Assembly: GCA_963724825.1 (NCBI GenBank)
Contig: CAVRWT010000018.1
Location: 1-35,337 of the forward strand
Reading direction: 5' to 3'
Source: JALYNX01 sp963724825
GTDB taxonomy: Bacteria; Actinomycetota; Acidimicrobiia; Spongiisociales; ZC4RG35
Length of the DNA stretch: 35,337 bases
The translations under genes and the position numbers were made by a program. The notes under the pieces are model-generated. The model saw only the letters and a program-made list of their open reading frames with translations, did no database searches and was not told where the DNA came from. Shown here in pieces: positions 1-6,934 of the stretch (position 1 is its first letter; each line of letters begins with the position of its first letter).

Positions 1-622
1 CGATCACCTTCTGGTCCCAGTCGTCGCCACCGAGGTAGGTGTCACCGGAGGTCGCCTTGACCTCGAACACGCCGTCACCGATTTCGAGGACCGAGACGTC
101 GAAAGTGCCACCACCGAGATCGAAGACGAGGATGGTTTGGTCGCTCTCTTTGTCCAGGCCGTAGGCCAGGGCAGCCGCGGTCGGCTCGTTGATGATGCGG
201 AGCACATTGAGGCCGGCAATCTGGCCGGCTTCGGTGGTCGCCTGCCTTTGGGCGTCGTTGAAGTAGGCGGGAACAGTGATCACCGCATCGGTGACCTTGT
301 CTCCCAGATAGGACTCGGCGTCCCGCTTCAGCTTCATGAGAATGCGGGCCGAGATCTCTTGGGCGGTGAGCTTCTTGCCGTCGACTTCGATCGACCAGTC
401 GGTCCCCATGTGCCGCTTGACCGAGCGAACGGTCTGGTCGGGGTTGGTGATGGATTGCCGCTTGGCAACTTCGCCCACCAGCACCTCGCCGTCCTTGAAC
501 GAGACCACGGATGGGGTGGTGCGACCGCCCTCGGCGTTGGCGATGATGGTGGGCTCGCCCCCTTCGAGCACGGCGATGACGCTATTGGTGGTACCGAGGT
601 CGATACCTACTGCGCGTGCCAT
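1..622 (-). CDS. dnaK: Chaperone DnaK (Hsp70), N-terminal part, runs off the window
   Basis: Cytosolic ATP-dependent Hsp70 chaperone that binds exposed hydrophobic segments of client proteins with DnaJ and GrpE. The visible 207 residues cover roughly the first third of the usual ~620 and lie inside the nucleotide-binding domain. The phosphate-1 loop IDLGTTNS is at residues 7-14, AVITVPAYFND at 113-123, NEPTAAALAYG at 145-155, the phosphate-2 motif FDLGGGTFDVS at 167-177, and LGGDDWD at 197-203. The ATG at 622 is chosen because MARAVGIDLGTTNS is the standard DnaK N-terminus; a GGAGG sits about 11 bases upstream. The 3' end, and any grpE/dnaJ/hspR neighbours, lie beyond base 1. Identification is essentially certain. 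Its leader carries an inverted repeat, annotated separately. Confidence 0.98.
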   Translation of the reverse strand, partial: MARAVGIDLGTTNSVIAVLEGGEPTIIANAEGGRTTPSVVSFKDGEVLVGEVAKRQSITNPDQTVRSVKRHMGTDWSIEVDGKKLTAQEISARILMKLKRDAESYLGDKVTDAVITVPAYFNDAQRQATTEAGQIAGLNVLRIINEPTAAALAYGLDKESDQTILVFDLGGGTFDVSVLEIGDGVFEVKATSGDTYLGGDDWDQKVI

Positions 623-641
623 TTCTTGATGAACCTCCGGT

Positions 642-674
642 TCAGGTTGAGTGTGTACAAAGGCTACAACCTGA
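642..674 (-). promoter_or_regulatory. Inverted repeat in the dnaK leader, candidate heat-shock operator
   Basis: Two perfect 8-base arms, TCAGGTTG (642-649) and CAACCTGA (667-674), are separated by 17 bases, 20-50 bases upstream of the dnaK start. Two direct TGAGT motifs (648-652 and 672-676) fall in the same segment. It is not a CIRCE element and does not match the actinobacterial HAIR consensus CTTGAGT-N7-ACTCAAG, because the half-site-like motifs run in the same direction. It may be a diverged HspR-type site or a leader hairpin. The position supports a regulatory role; the regulator is unknown. Confidence 0.4.
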
Positions 675-701
675 GTCGGGTATTGTCATATTCCCGCGTT
701 T

Positions 702-736
702 CTCCCCCCAGTGAGCGAAGCGAGCGGTGGGGGGAG
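702..736. repeat. GC-rich inverted repeat (REP-like or terminator-like hairpin)
   Basis: Perfect 9-base arms, CTCCCCCCA (702-710) and TGGGGGGAG (728-736), flank a 17-base loop containing GAGCGAAGCGAGC. A second small C4/G-run hairpin follows at 739-750. The element lies in the 171-base gap between the cytochrome c stop and the dnaK start, both on the minus strand, so it could terminate cytochrome c transcription. There is no T-tract on either side. The style, a G/C-run stem around an AGCGAAGCGAG core, resembles dispersed extragenic palindromes. No second copy was seen in this window. Confidence 0.55.
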
Positions 737-793
737 TACCCCGCAGGGGGGAGGGGGGCTACTTGCTGCGCGAAGGGCGAAGTCGGCCGGCAA

Positions 794-1219
794 TCAACTG
801 AGCGACTTGATGTACTCCACCAGGTCGTTGATCTCATCCTCGGTCAGTTGGTCGGCAAAGCTGGTGGGCATCACCGGCTCGAACCCGCTCACCACCTGGG
901 ACGGGGGGTCGACGATCGAATTGAACAAATAGGCGTTGTCCGCAACTACCTGTTCGCCGGAGACCAGGGGCCGGGTCGCACCGGCCACCCCCTTCCACGT
1001 CGGCCCGACACCGGACGCTCCATCGATGGTGTGACAGGCAAGGCAACCGGTCTCGGAGGCGAGGACCTCCCCGCGGGCTGCTGCCTCGGTGTCGACCACA
1101 ATCGGTGTCGTGGAGTCGGTGGTCTCGTCTCCAACCGGCTGCCCGGTGAACAGCCAAAGACCGGCGCCCAGCACCAGTGTCACCGCGATCGCCAGCGCTC
1201 CTTCTGCCCAGTACTTCAT
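794..1219 (-). CDS. Membrane-anchored class I cytochrome c
   Basis: Small c-type cytochrome, 141 residues, probably an electron carrier on the outer face of the membrane. A hydrophobic segment at residues ~7-26 acts as an uncleaved signal anchor and is followed by an acidic/Thr-rich linker (30-45). The haem-binding motif CLACH is at 59-63. The distal Met ligand is probably M117 in EPVMPTS, and the C-terminal helix LTEDEINDLVEYIKSL is typical of class I cytochromes and of the cytochrome domain on oxidase subunit II. The ATG at 1219 has a GGAAAGG just upstream. No oxidase or haem-lyase genes are nearby, so the partner is unknown. It is divergent from the DoxX gene at 1288. Confidence 0.88.
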   Translation of the reverse strand: MKYWAEGALAIAVTLVLGAGLWLFTGQPVGDETTDSTTPIVVDTEAAARGEVLASETGCLACHTIDGASGVGPTWKGVAGATRPLVSGEQVVADNAYLFNSIVDPPSQVVSGFEPVMPTSFADQLTEDEINDLVEYIKSLS

Positions 1220-1287
1220 CGAGGCCTTTCCACCATCAGGTCATCGGAACCGTAACAATCGTCGCCCGGAACGTAGGGTTCTGCCCC

Positions 1288-1800
1288 ATGAACGAGCTCG
1301 ACTTCTGTCTGACCCTGCTCCGAGTGTGGGCAGGGATAGTCCTCCTCGCCCACGGCATCAACCACGCCCGAACCCAGGAGGGAACGGCCAAGTGGTTCGC
1401 CAAGAAGGGCTTTCGGTCGGCGGCCCTCAACGCCAAGATCTCGGCAGGCAATGAGATCCTCCTCGGGTTGGGTCTGATCGCCGGCTTGCTGACCTCGCTG
1501 GCTGCTGCCGGGCTGGCGGCGACGATGTTCGTGGCCTTCTGGTCGATTCATCGCTTCTCCGGCTTCTTCAACTTCCGTCGCCCGGATGAGGGTTACGAGT
1601 ACGTGACCACCCTGGCGTTCGTGGCATTGGTCATCGCCATCCTCGGCCCGGGGTCGATTTCGCTCGACTCGGCCATCGGCATCGCTGATGATCTCGACGG
1701 GTGGCTGGGGGCCGGCATTGTGGGGATCGGCGTCGTAGTCGCGTGTCTGCAGCTTGCTGCTTTCTGGCGGAAGCCGAGCCCGGAAGGTCAGACCACTTGA
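1288..1800 (+). CDS. DoxX family integral membrane protein
   Basis: Predicted inner-membrane protein of 170 residues with about four hydrophobic segments: one around LRVWAGIVLLAHGINH near the N-terminus, LLGLGLIAGLLTSLAAAG, TLAFVALVIAILG, and AGIVGIGVVVACLQLAAF near the C-terminus. The Arg/Gly pattern and the GLLTSLAAAGLAATM segment fit the DoxX/DoxD superfamily. Members are linked to thiosulfate:quinone oxidation or to redox complexes in actinobacteria, but this copy's substrate cannot be inferred. The ATG at 1288 (MNELDF) is preferred because upstream in-frame codons lie inside the oppositely oriented cytochrome gene. Its stop overlaps the TTG start of the next gene, suggesting translational coupling. 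Confidence 0.8.
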   Translation: MNELDFCLTLLRVWAGIVLLAHGINHARTQEGTAKWFAKKGFRSAALNAKISAGNEILLGLGLIAGLLTSLAAAGLAATMFVAFWSIHRFSGFFNFRRPDEGYEYVTTLAFVALVIAILGPGSISLDSAIGIADDLDGWLGAGIVGIGVVVACLQLAAFWRKPSPEGQTT

Positions 1801-2516
1801 TCCCGCCCGCACTGCCTTCCGGCTTCGCTGAAACGCGGGGCCAACTCCATCAACTCGCCTTCTTCGCCATGGCTCCCGCCCGGTACAAGGCGGTGGGTCG
1901 GATGGGCCTGCGCGCCAAGCCCGGTGGATTCGGGACCCCCGAGTTCGAAGGTCGGGTCGCCAGGATCGAGGGAGACCTCCTGGTGTTGGAGACCGGGGAA
2001 AACGTGGCCACCCAGACGATTTCCACGGTCAGGGCGGCCGCCGAATTCTTCGGCGTCGACTACCAGCAGCTTTGGTTCGAGGACTTCAAGGACCAACTGC
2101 CCCCGATGGACCCCGACGCCGCGCTGGCCGTCGATGTCGACGGTGCGCTTGCCATCGCCGACTGGTTCCAGTTCGGCACCGACGTTCTGGCACGGCTCCG
2201 CGGTTATGGATTGCCAGACGACCTGGTCTCGGAGACCCAGATCTGGCCGGAGCACTTTGATGCCGCCATCGAGATGGGTGATGAGGGACGCGGGCAACGG
2301 GCGAGTTTCGGGGCCTCACCGGGAGATGCGGCTCACCCCGAACCGTATGTCTACGTCTCGGCCTGGGGCAAGATCTACCGCTCCAATCGGTACTGGAATG
2401 ATGAGGCGTTCAACGGCGCCAGCCTCGGCTACGACCGCCTTGCAGACGACCCTGATCCGGTTACCGCCGCGTTGGCGTTCATGTTGGAGGGCCACCGCAT
2501 CCTTCACCAGGCCTGA
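1797..2516 (+). CDS. Conserved protein of unknown function
   Basis: 239 residues, not recognised beyond a conserved actinobacterial look. I place the start at TTG 1797, which overlaps the DoxX stop (TTGA) and gives the N-terminus LIPPALPSGFAETRGQLHQL. The next segment, LAPARYKAVGRMGLR-like followed by PGGFGTPEF, is the most strongly patterned stretch. Two acidic/aromatic patches follow (YQQLWFEDFKD and TQIWPEHFDAAIEMG), then a C-terminal region with YVYVSAWGKIYR. No signal peptide, membrane segment, Cys cluster or nucleotide-binding loop is seen, so it is probably cytosolic. The 3' end overlaps the convergent phosphatase gene by 13 bases. A start further upstream would run deep into doxX and is unlikely. 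Confidence 0.75.
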   Translation: MIPPALPSGFAETRGQLHQLAFFAMAPARYKAVGRMGLRAKPGGFGTPEFEGRVARIEGDLLVLETGENVATQTISTVRAAAEFFGVDYQQLWFEDFKDQLPPMDPDAALAVDVDGALAIADWFQFGTDVLARLRGYGLPDDLVSETQIWPEHFDAAIEMGDEGRGQRASFGASPGDAAHPEPYVYVSAWGKIYRSNRYWNDEAFNGASLGYDRLADDPDPVTAALAFMLEGHRILHQA

Positions 2517-2974
2517 GCCCGGACAAAAAGGTCTTCGACCAGGCCCCGCGCTGCGGCGCGCACGATTCGGATCGTTTCCTCGTAACCCTCGGTCGGCCCT
2601 CCCCAGGGGTCCGGGATCTCGTCTTCGTCCGAGTCCGGGTCGTAGGTGCGGAACAGGCGGAGCTTGGCCTGGGATGCCTTGCTCGGGGCCATTCCCGTCA
2701 ATTCGCGCAGATTTGAGCGGTCCATGGCGAGGATCACGTCGAAGCGGTCGAAATCAGAGGTGGTGACTCGACGAGCGCGCCCATCGATCCGAAGACCGGC
2801 TCGGGCCCCGGCGGCAACCGATTCGGGGTGGGGCGGCTGGCCGATGTGCCAGGAACCGGTGCCCGCGGAATCGACCTCGACGTCGAATCCTGCTTCGACC
2901 GCCGCCTCTTTGATGGCGGCGGCCGCGGCCGGGGACCTGCAGATGTTCCCCAGGCACACGGTGAGGATCTTCAT
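2504..2974 (-). CDS. Low-molecular-weight protein-tyrosine phosphatase
   Basis: Cytosolic phosphatase of 156 residues, the usual family length. The phosphate-binding loop CLGNICRS, matching C-X5-R-S, occupies residues 7-14 with nucleophile C7 and R13. The general-acid loop is PDPWGG with D122, and DSAGTGSWHIGQPPHP (35-50) is also typical. It hydrolyses phosphotyrosine or phosphoarginine; arsenate reductases share the fold, but the DPWGG loop favours a phosphatase. The ATG at 2974 overlaps the stop of the upstream DNA methyltransferase gene by 4 bases (ATGA), so the two are probably one transcript. The physiological substrate cannot be told. Confidence 0.92.
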   Translation of the reverse strand: MKILTVCLGNICRSPAAAAAIKEAAVEAGFDVEVDSAGTGSWHIGQPPHPESVAAGARAGLRIDGRARRVTTSDFDRFDVILAMDRSNLRELTGMAPSKASQAKLRLFRTYDPDSDEDEIPDPWGGPTEGYEETIRIVRAAARGLVEDLFVRAQAW

Positions 2975-3897
2975 GGGCTCTCACCGGAGGCGGCGATCCG
3001 CTCCCTGGCCAGCTCCAGATAGGCGGCATCGGTGTCGAAGCCCACATAGTGGCGGGAGGCCTCGGTGGCGGCGATGGCGGTGCTCCCCGACCCGATGAAG
3101 GGATCGAGAACCAGGTCACCGGTGTAGGTGTAGAGCTCGATCAATCTGCGAGGGAGGGCGACGGGGAAGGGGGCAGGGTGGCCAACCCGGCTCGCCCGCT
3201 CGGATGGGATCTCCCACACATCGAGTGTGGCCTCGAGGAACTCATCAGTCTCGATGGTGGCCATGTGGGGCAGGCCGAGTGCCTCCCGCTTGGCTCGCTT
3301 GATCGCCCGGTCGAAGCGCCCTTTCGATGCGATCACCACCCGTTCGGTGACATCCCTGAGCACCGGGTTTTGCGGTGACCGATATGACCCCCAGGCACAG
3401 CTGCCCCCGGCTCCCTTTGCCTTTTGCCAGATGACCTCTCCACGAAGCAGCATCCCCAAGCGGTCCTGGAGGATGGCCATGACATCCGACGACAGCGAGC
3501 GATAGGGCTTGCGTCCCAGATTGGCGACGTTCACCGCCATCCGCCCACCCGGCTCGAGCTTGCGCAGGCAGACCGCGAGCACCTCCTCGAGCAGTTCGAG
3601 GTACTCGATGTAGCTGGCGGGCACGTGACCGGTGGTGGTGTCCGTCTCGTATTCCTTGCCGGCGAAATAGGGGGGTGATGTGACCACCAGGGCAACCGAG
3701 CGATCGGCCACCTGATCGTCCGCCATCTCCCGGGCATCGCCATGGAACAGGACGTCGGTCGCCACCGGCGTCGCGACGCTCTCGTCGTCGGAGATCAGAG
3801 GCGGGCTGAAGCGCTCGTAGAAGGGCGAGGAGTCATGCGACTCCCTCTTCCCCGACCCGAATTCGGAGGTGACCGTTGCCAGCCTCTGCCTTGCCAT
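2971..3897 (-). CDS. Site-specific DNA methyltransferase (beta-class amino-MTase)
   Basis: S-adenosylmethionine-dependent DNA amino-methyltransferase (N6-adenine or N4-cytosine), 308 residues. The catalytic motif IV is TSPPYF at residues 73-78, and the SAM-binding motif I is DPFIGSGST at 265-273, preceded by HPAPFPVALPRRLI (240-253, motif X region). The order IV, then target-recognition region, then I is the beta arrangement. The segment GAGGSCAWGSYRSPQNP (162-178) sits where substrate contacts are expected. No restriction endonuclease gene is adjacent, so it looks like an orphan, possibly regulatory, methylase. Its stop overlaps the phosphatase start. The ATG at 3897 lacks a clear ribosome binding site; the ~45 residues before the core have the REXHD-X-S-FY-X-RF pattern expected of homologues, which supports this start. 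Confidence 0.9.
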   Translation of the reverse strand: MARQRLATVTSEFGSGKRESHDSSPFYERFSPPLISDDESVATPVATDVLFHGDAREMADDQVADRSVALVVTSPPYFAGKEYETDTTTGHVPASYIEYLELLEEVLAVCLRKLEPGGRMAVNVANLGRKPYRSLSSDVMAILQDRLGMLLRGEVIWQKAKGAGGSCAWGSYRSPQNPVLRDVTERVVIASKGRFDRAIKRAKREALGLPHMATIETDEFLEATLDVWEIPSERASRVGHPAPFPVALPRRLIELYTYTGDLVLDPFIGSGSTAIAATEASRHYVGFDTDAAYLELARERIAASGESP

Positions 3898-3911
3898 CGA
3901 CGATGAAGTTA

Positions 3912-3955
3912 CAGGAGTAGCCCTCCTGCTCGCGGTATGCTTGCTGTAGCAAGCA
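3912..3955. promoter_or_regulatory. Two adjacent inverted repeats between divergent MTase and GNAT genes
   Basis: The 62-base gap between the methyltransferase start (3897, minus) and the GNAT start (3960, plus) holds CAGGAG/CTCCTG (3912-3917 and 3923-3928, 5-base spacer). It also holds the perfect palindrome TGCTTGCT-GT-AGCAAGCA (3938-3955), which ends 4 bases before the GNAT ATG. Such an 18-base dyad in a shared promoter region is operator-like. No regulator gene is adjacent, so the binding protein is unknown. Confidence 0.5.
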
Positions 3956-3959
3956 CCTC

Positions 3960-4542
3960 ATGCCAGACACCACGACACCCGAACTGCCGACGATTGCCGT
4001 AACCCTTCGCGACGGCTCCATTGCCGAATTGCGCCCGATCCACCCCGAAGATCGGGGCCTGCTCGCCGAAGGCCTGAGCCTGATGTCAATCGAGAGCCGG
4101 TATGCCCGATTCGGAGTGGGAATCGACCATCTCACCCCTTCAGAGCTCGATTACCTGACCAACGTCGATCAGGTCGGGCACGTGGCGTGGGGGGCGGCCA
4201 TCGACAACGAACCGGCCGGTGTCGGCCGCTACGTCCGGTTTTCAGACCCGATCTGTGCCGACGTTGCGGTGGCGGTCGTCGACAGATTCCAGGGACGAGG
4301 GCCTGGGCCGGGTGCTCTTCGAAGCCCTGGTGGCCTCCGCCCGGGCCAACCAGCTGGCCGAGCTCTGTTTCGTCGTTCAACCGTTCAATGAAGCGGTGCG
4401 ACGGATTCTCGACGGGGTGGATGTCGGCCTCACCGAAAGCGGAGGTCTGGTCCAGGGGCGGATCGAGGTGTCATCGGTTCCCCCCACCGATCGCGACGAG
4501 AGATTTGTCGAGCTTCTGGTCGAAGCCCGCGCCAGGCATTGA
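3960..4542 (+). CDS. GNAT family N-acetyltransferase, frame-disrupted by one extra G
   Basis: Acetyl-CoA-dependent acyltransferase of the GNAT fold; substrate unknown. The first frame runs to about residue 113 (AVAVVDRFQGRG) and stops at 4391. The rest, GLGRVLFEALVASARAN onward to 4542, is read in the +1 frame. Removing one G from the GGG run at 4299-4301 restores FQGRGLGRVLFEAL, the canonical R/Q-X-X-G-X-G/A acetyl-CoA pyrophosphate loop, and gives an intact 193-residue protein. That clean repair argues for a sequencing error rather than decay. The N-terminal part (RDGSIAELRPIHPEDRGLL, ESRYARFG) resembles the GNAT domain of protein acetyltransferases. The ATG at 3960 follows the palindrome directly. 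It is convergent with msrB, with 3 bases between stops. Confidence 0.85.
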
Positions 4543-4545
4543 CTC

Positions 4546-4941
4546 TCAGTCGTCCTCCGCGAGGTCGAGTGCAGCCGAGTTGATGCAGTAGCGAAGCCCG
4601 GTGGGATTGGGCCCGTCATCGAAGACGTGACCGAGGTGGCCGCCACAGTTGGAACAGCGGACCTCGGTCCGAACCATCCCGTACGAGCTGTCCTTGTCCT
4701 CGGCGACCTTTTCCAATTGGATCGGCTGGTAGAAGCTGGGCCAACCCGAGCCCGAGTCGTACTTGGTCTCGCTCGAGAACAACTCCTCACCACAGCCGGC
4801 GCAGCGGTAGGTCCCGTGGGCCTTTGAGTTCCAGTACTTGCCGGTGAACGCCCGCTCGGTTCCGGCCTCGCGCAGCACCTGGTACTGCTCGGGGTCGAGC
4901 TTCTGGCGCCATTCGGCTTCCGTCTTTGGCATGTCCGACAT
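4546..4941 (-). CDS. msrB: Peptide methionine (R)-S-oxide reductase
   Basis: Repairs oxidised proteins by reducing methionine-R-sulfoxide, with recycling by thioredoxin. 131 residues, full length for a single-domain MsrB. Zinc-binding pairs CAGC (C47/C50) and CSNC (C96/C99) are present, with the catalytic Cys119 in RYCINSAAL and substrate-pocket motifs SGSGWPSFYQP and GHLGHVFDDGP. A resolving Cys at the usual second position is not obvious. I use the ATG at 4941 (MSDMPKTEAEW), which has GAGGAG eight bases upstream; an in-frame TTG five codons earlier would overlap that ribosome binding site. The NUDIX gene lies 45 bases upstream on the same strand. Confidence 0.96.
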   Translation of the reverse strand: MSDMPKTEAEWRQKLDPEQYQVLREAGTERAFTGKYWNSKAHGTYRCAGCGEELFSSETKYDSGSGWPSFYQPIQLEKVAEDKDSSYGMVRTEVRCSNCGGHLGHVFDDGPNPTGLRYCINSAALDLAEDD

Positions 4942-4986
4942 GTCAGTTCTCCTCAATCGGTTCAGGGTTTGCTACCGACGAAAACA

Positions 4987-5433
4987 TCACACCTGGAGCA
5001 GTTGTTCCAGACGATCCACGAAGGCGCCCATCGCGGGATTCAGCTTGACCCTGGCCAACTCGGGTCGCATCCATTGCACGCGATCGATCTCGGGAAAACG
5101 CTGATGGCCCATCGAAAACATGCCAGGAACCAGAGTGTCGATGTCGTAGTCGGCCTCGACCGCCCAGGCGACGACGATCTTGCGTGATTTCATCACCACA
5201 TCGCCGAGCGGGATCCAGGGCTGGGGTGGGGCCGGCCAGCCGGTCTCCTCCTCGAATTCCCGCGCCGCGGCGACCTCATCGTGCTCGTCCTTCTCCACCA
5301 TCCCCTTCACGAGCGACCACCAGCCGTTGTCGCGATGTGCGAAATAGGGCCCACCGGGGTGGGCGACCAGCACCTCGACGCCATCGGCTCGGCGGAAGGG
5401 AAGAAGACCCGCGGATCTCACAGACCGCGACAT
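4987..5433 (-). CDS. NUDIX hydrolase
   Basis: Cytosolic pyrophosphohydrolase of nucleoside-diphosphate-linked compounds, 148 residues. The NUDIX box matches G-X5-E-X7-RE-X-X-EE-X-G-W exactly at residues 44-66 (from GMVEKDE through REFEEETGW), providing the Mg-binding glutamates. The N-terminal strand SAGLLPFRRADGVEVLVAHPGGP and the segment DNGWWSLVKG fit the MutT-like subgroup with a diadenosine-polyphosphate or oxidised-nucleotide type of substrate, but the substrate cannot be fixed from sequence. The ATG at 5433 has GAGG upstream and is only 21 bases from the divergent CHAD start, so longer versions would overlap that gene. MsrB follows on the same strand. Confidence 0.93.
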   Translation of the reverse strand: MSRSVRSAGLLPFRRADGVEVLVAHPGGPYFAHRDNGWWSLVKGMVEKDEHDEVAAAREFEEETGWPAPPQPWIPLGDVVMKSRKIVVAWAVEADYDIDTLVPGMFSMGHQRFPEIDRVQWMRPELARVKLNPAMGAFVDRLEQLLQV

Positions 5434-5454
5434 TACGCTGGCCTCGTGACCCTC

Positions 5455-6492
5455 ATGGCTCCCCACCATCACCACCACCATGGCGTTGAGCGCGTTGAGC
5501 TGACCCTTCCGGAGTTTCGCCTCCTTCCCGGCGAGCCTTTGGGAAGGGGCCTGCAACGTCTCAGCCTCCACGAGATGGAGGTCGCCGTGTCGGGCTTCTT
5601 CGACGGCGAGGACGCGTTTGGCGAGGCGGTACATGCCGCCAGAAAATCGACCAAGAAGATCAGGGCATTGCTTCGCCTGGTTCGGTTCGAGATCGGGGAA
5701 AAGGTCTATCGCTTCGAGAACAAGGAAATGCGGGACACTGCTCGGCTGCTCTCAGGGGTCCGGTCGGCCGCGGTGATGGTCAACGCGCTGGAAGATCTCG
5801 AGCTTCTATACGGGTCATTTCTGGCAGATGGGACTTTCGAGGAGGCGCACGAGCGTCTGGAGGCGAACCGGGACCGGGTGGAGACCAGGGCCATGGAGGA
5901 CCCCGAGCTGGTGCCCCGCGTGGTGGCCAACCTCGAGCGGGCCCACAGCCGCTACTCGTCCTGGCCCACCGATTCCCACGCTCGGGAGGTGTACGGGACC
6001 GGGATTCGGGACAGATATGCGAGCATCGGGCCAGGGTTGAAGGCCACCTATCGACGGGGTAGGAGCGAGATGGTCATGGCGTATCGCAATCCAACCCCGG
6101 GCAACTTCCACCTCTGGAGGAAGCGGGTGAAGTACCTCAAGCACCAGATGGAGATCATCACGCCGCTATGGCCCGAAGTCGTGCTGGGGATGGTGATCAC
6201 GCTCGATCGCATGGCAGAGCTGCTGGGCGAGGATCATGATCTCGTCGAGCTTCTCGACTCTCTCACCGACCGACCCGAGCTGTGCCCCAACCCGATGGAG
6301 CGCTCCCTGCTGCGGGCCCTCGCCGAGCAGAGGAGGTCGGACGTGCAGACGGCTTCCCGGATCCTCGGGCGCCGGATCTACGCCGAAAGCCCCGCAGGGC
6401 TGAAGGGCAGGTTCGGCGCCTACTGGGAGTCGATGGAACTGGCGCGGGGCATGGCCCTGGCTCTGAATGGGGGGAATCAGGCTTCTCTCTGA
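5455..6492 (+). CDS. CHAD domain protein with a natural N-terminal hexahistidine run
   Basis: CHAD (conserved histidine alpha-helical domain) proteins bind polyphosphate through basic residues on a helical bundle. This 345-residue protein carries both half-motifs: AVHAARKSTKKIRALLRLVR near residues 59-77 (H60, R63, K64, K67, K68, R70) and FHLWRKRVKYLKHQ near 218-231, followed by LLGEDHDLVEL (~257-267). The N-terminus from the ATG at 5455 reads MAP, then six consecutive histidines (residues 4-9), then GVERVEL. A GTG at 5446 is an alternative start; neither has a good ribosome binding site. No CYTH triphosphatase domain is fused. The divergent NUDIX gene suggests a shared phosphate or nucleotide theme, which is an inference. 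DUF427 follows 17 bases downstream. Confidence 0.9.
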   Translation: MAPHHHHHHGVERVELTLPEFRLLPGEPLGRGLQRLSLHEMEVAVSGFFDGEDAFGEAVHAARKSTKKIRALLRLVRFEIGEKVYRFENKEMRDTARLLSGVRSAAVMVNALEDLELLYGSFLADGTFEEAHERLEANRDRVETRAMEDPELVPRVVANLERAHSRYSSWPTDSHAREVYGTGIRDRYASIGPGLKATYRRGRSEMVMAYRNPTPGNFHLWRKRVKYLKHQMEIITPLWPEVVLGMVITLDRMAELLGEDHDLVELLDSLTDRPELCPNPMERSLLRALAEQRRSDVQTASRILGRRIYAESPAGLKGRFGAYWESMELARGMALALNGGNQASL

Positions 6493-6509
6493 TCGGTTGA
6501 ACCTCGGAT

Positions 6510-6851
6510 ATGCCGATCGAGGCCTCAACCCAGAGGATTCGGGTGGAGATCGACGGGGTGACCGTCGCCGACTCGGAGCGACCGATGTTCCTCCGTGAGC
6601 CCGGCCTGCCAGTGCGGTATTACTTGCCCCAGACCGATATCCGCATGGATCTGCTGACCCCGACCGACACCTCCACCAGATGTCATTGGAAAGGCCAGGC
6701 TCGCTACTGGTCGGCCGCGATCAACGGCAAGGTTCACGAGGACATCGCCTGGGGGTATGACCTCCCGCTGGTCGAGGCGGAGGCCATTGCCGGCTTGGTC
6801 TCTTTCTACAACGAGAAGGTGGACATCTTCGTCGACGAGGTCGCTCAGTAG
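6510..6851 (+). CDS. DUF427 domain protein
   Basis: Small cytosolic protein of 113 residues belonging to the DUF427 family, whose function is not established. Family hallmarks are visible: YYLPQTDIRMDLL (38-50), the conserved TRCHWKGQARYWS block (56-68) and AIAGLVSFY (92-100), with the fold filling the whole length. The ATG at 6510 gives MPIEASTQRI. It lies 17 bases after the CHAD gene on the same strand and is probably co-transcribed. The next feature downstream is the LexA-type box at 6935. Confidence 0.9.
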   Translation: MPIEASTQRIRVEIDGVTVADSERPMFLREPGLPVRYYLPQTDIRMDLLTPTDTSTRCHWKGQARYWSAAINGKVHEDIAWGYDLPLVEAEAIAGLVSFYNEKVDIFVDEVAQ

Positions 6852-6934
6852 CTCGGCTTCCTCATCCGGTCCCAGAAATTCTTCCGAGATCGACCACAAG
6901 GGTATGGAATCTGTCACCGGGGCTCGGTACGGTA

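Noticed and set aside
137..1255. Long plus-strand open frame across dnaK and cytochrome c
   Set aside because: It is antisense to two unmistakable genes on the minus strand and its translation matches no family; a high-G+C shadow frame.
2971..4542. Restriction-modification or other phage-defence island around the methyltransferase
   Set aside because: No endonuclease, helicase or defence-type partner is adjacent; neighbours are a phosphatase and an acetyltransferase, so an orphan methylase is the safer call.
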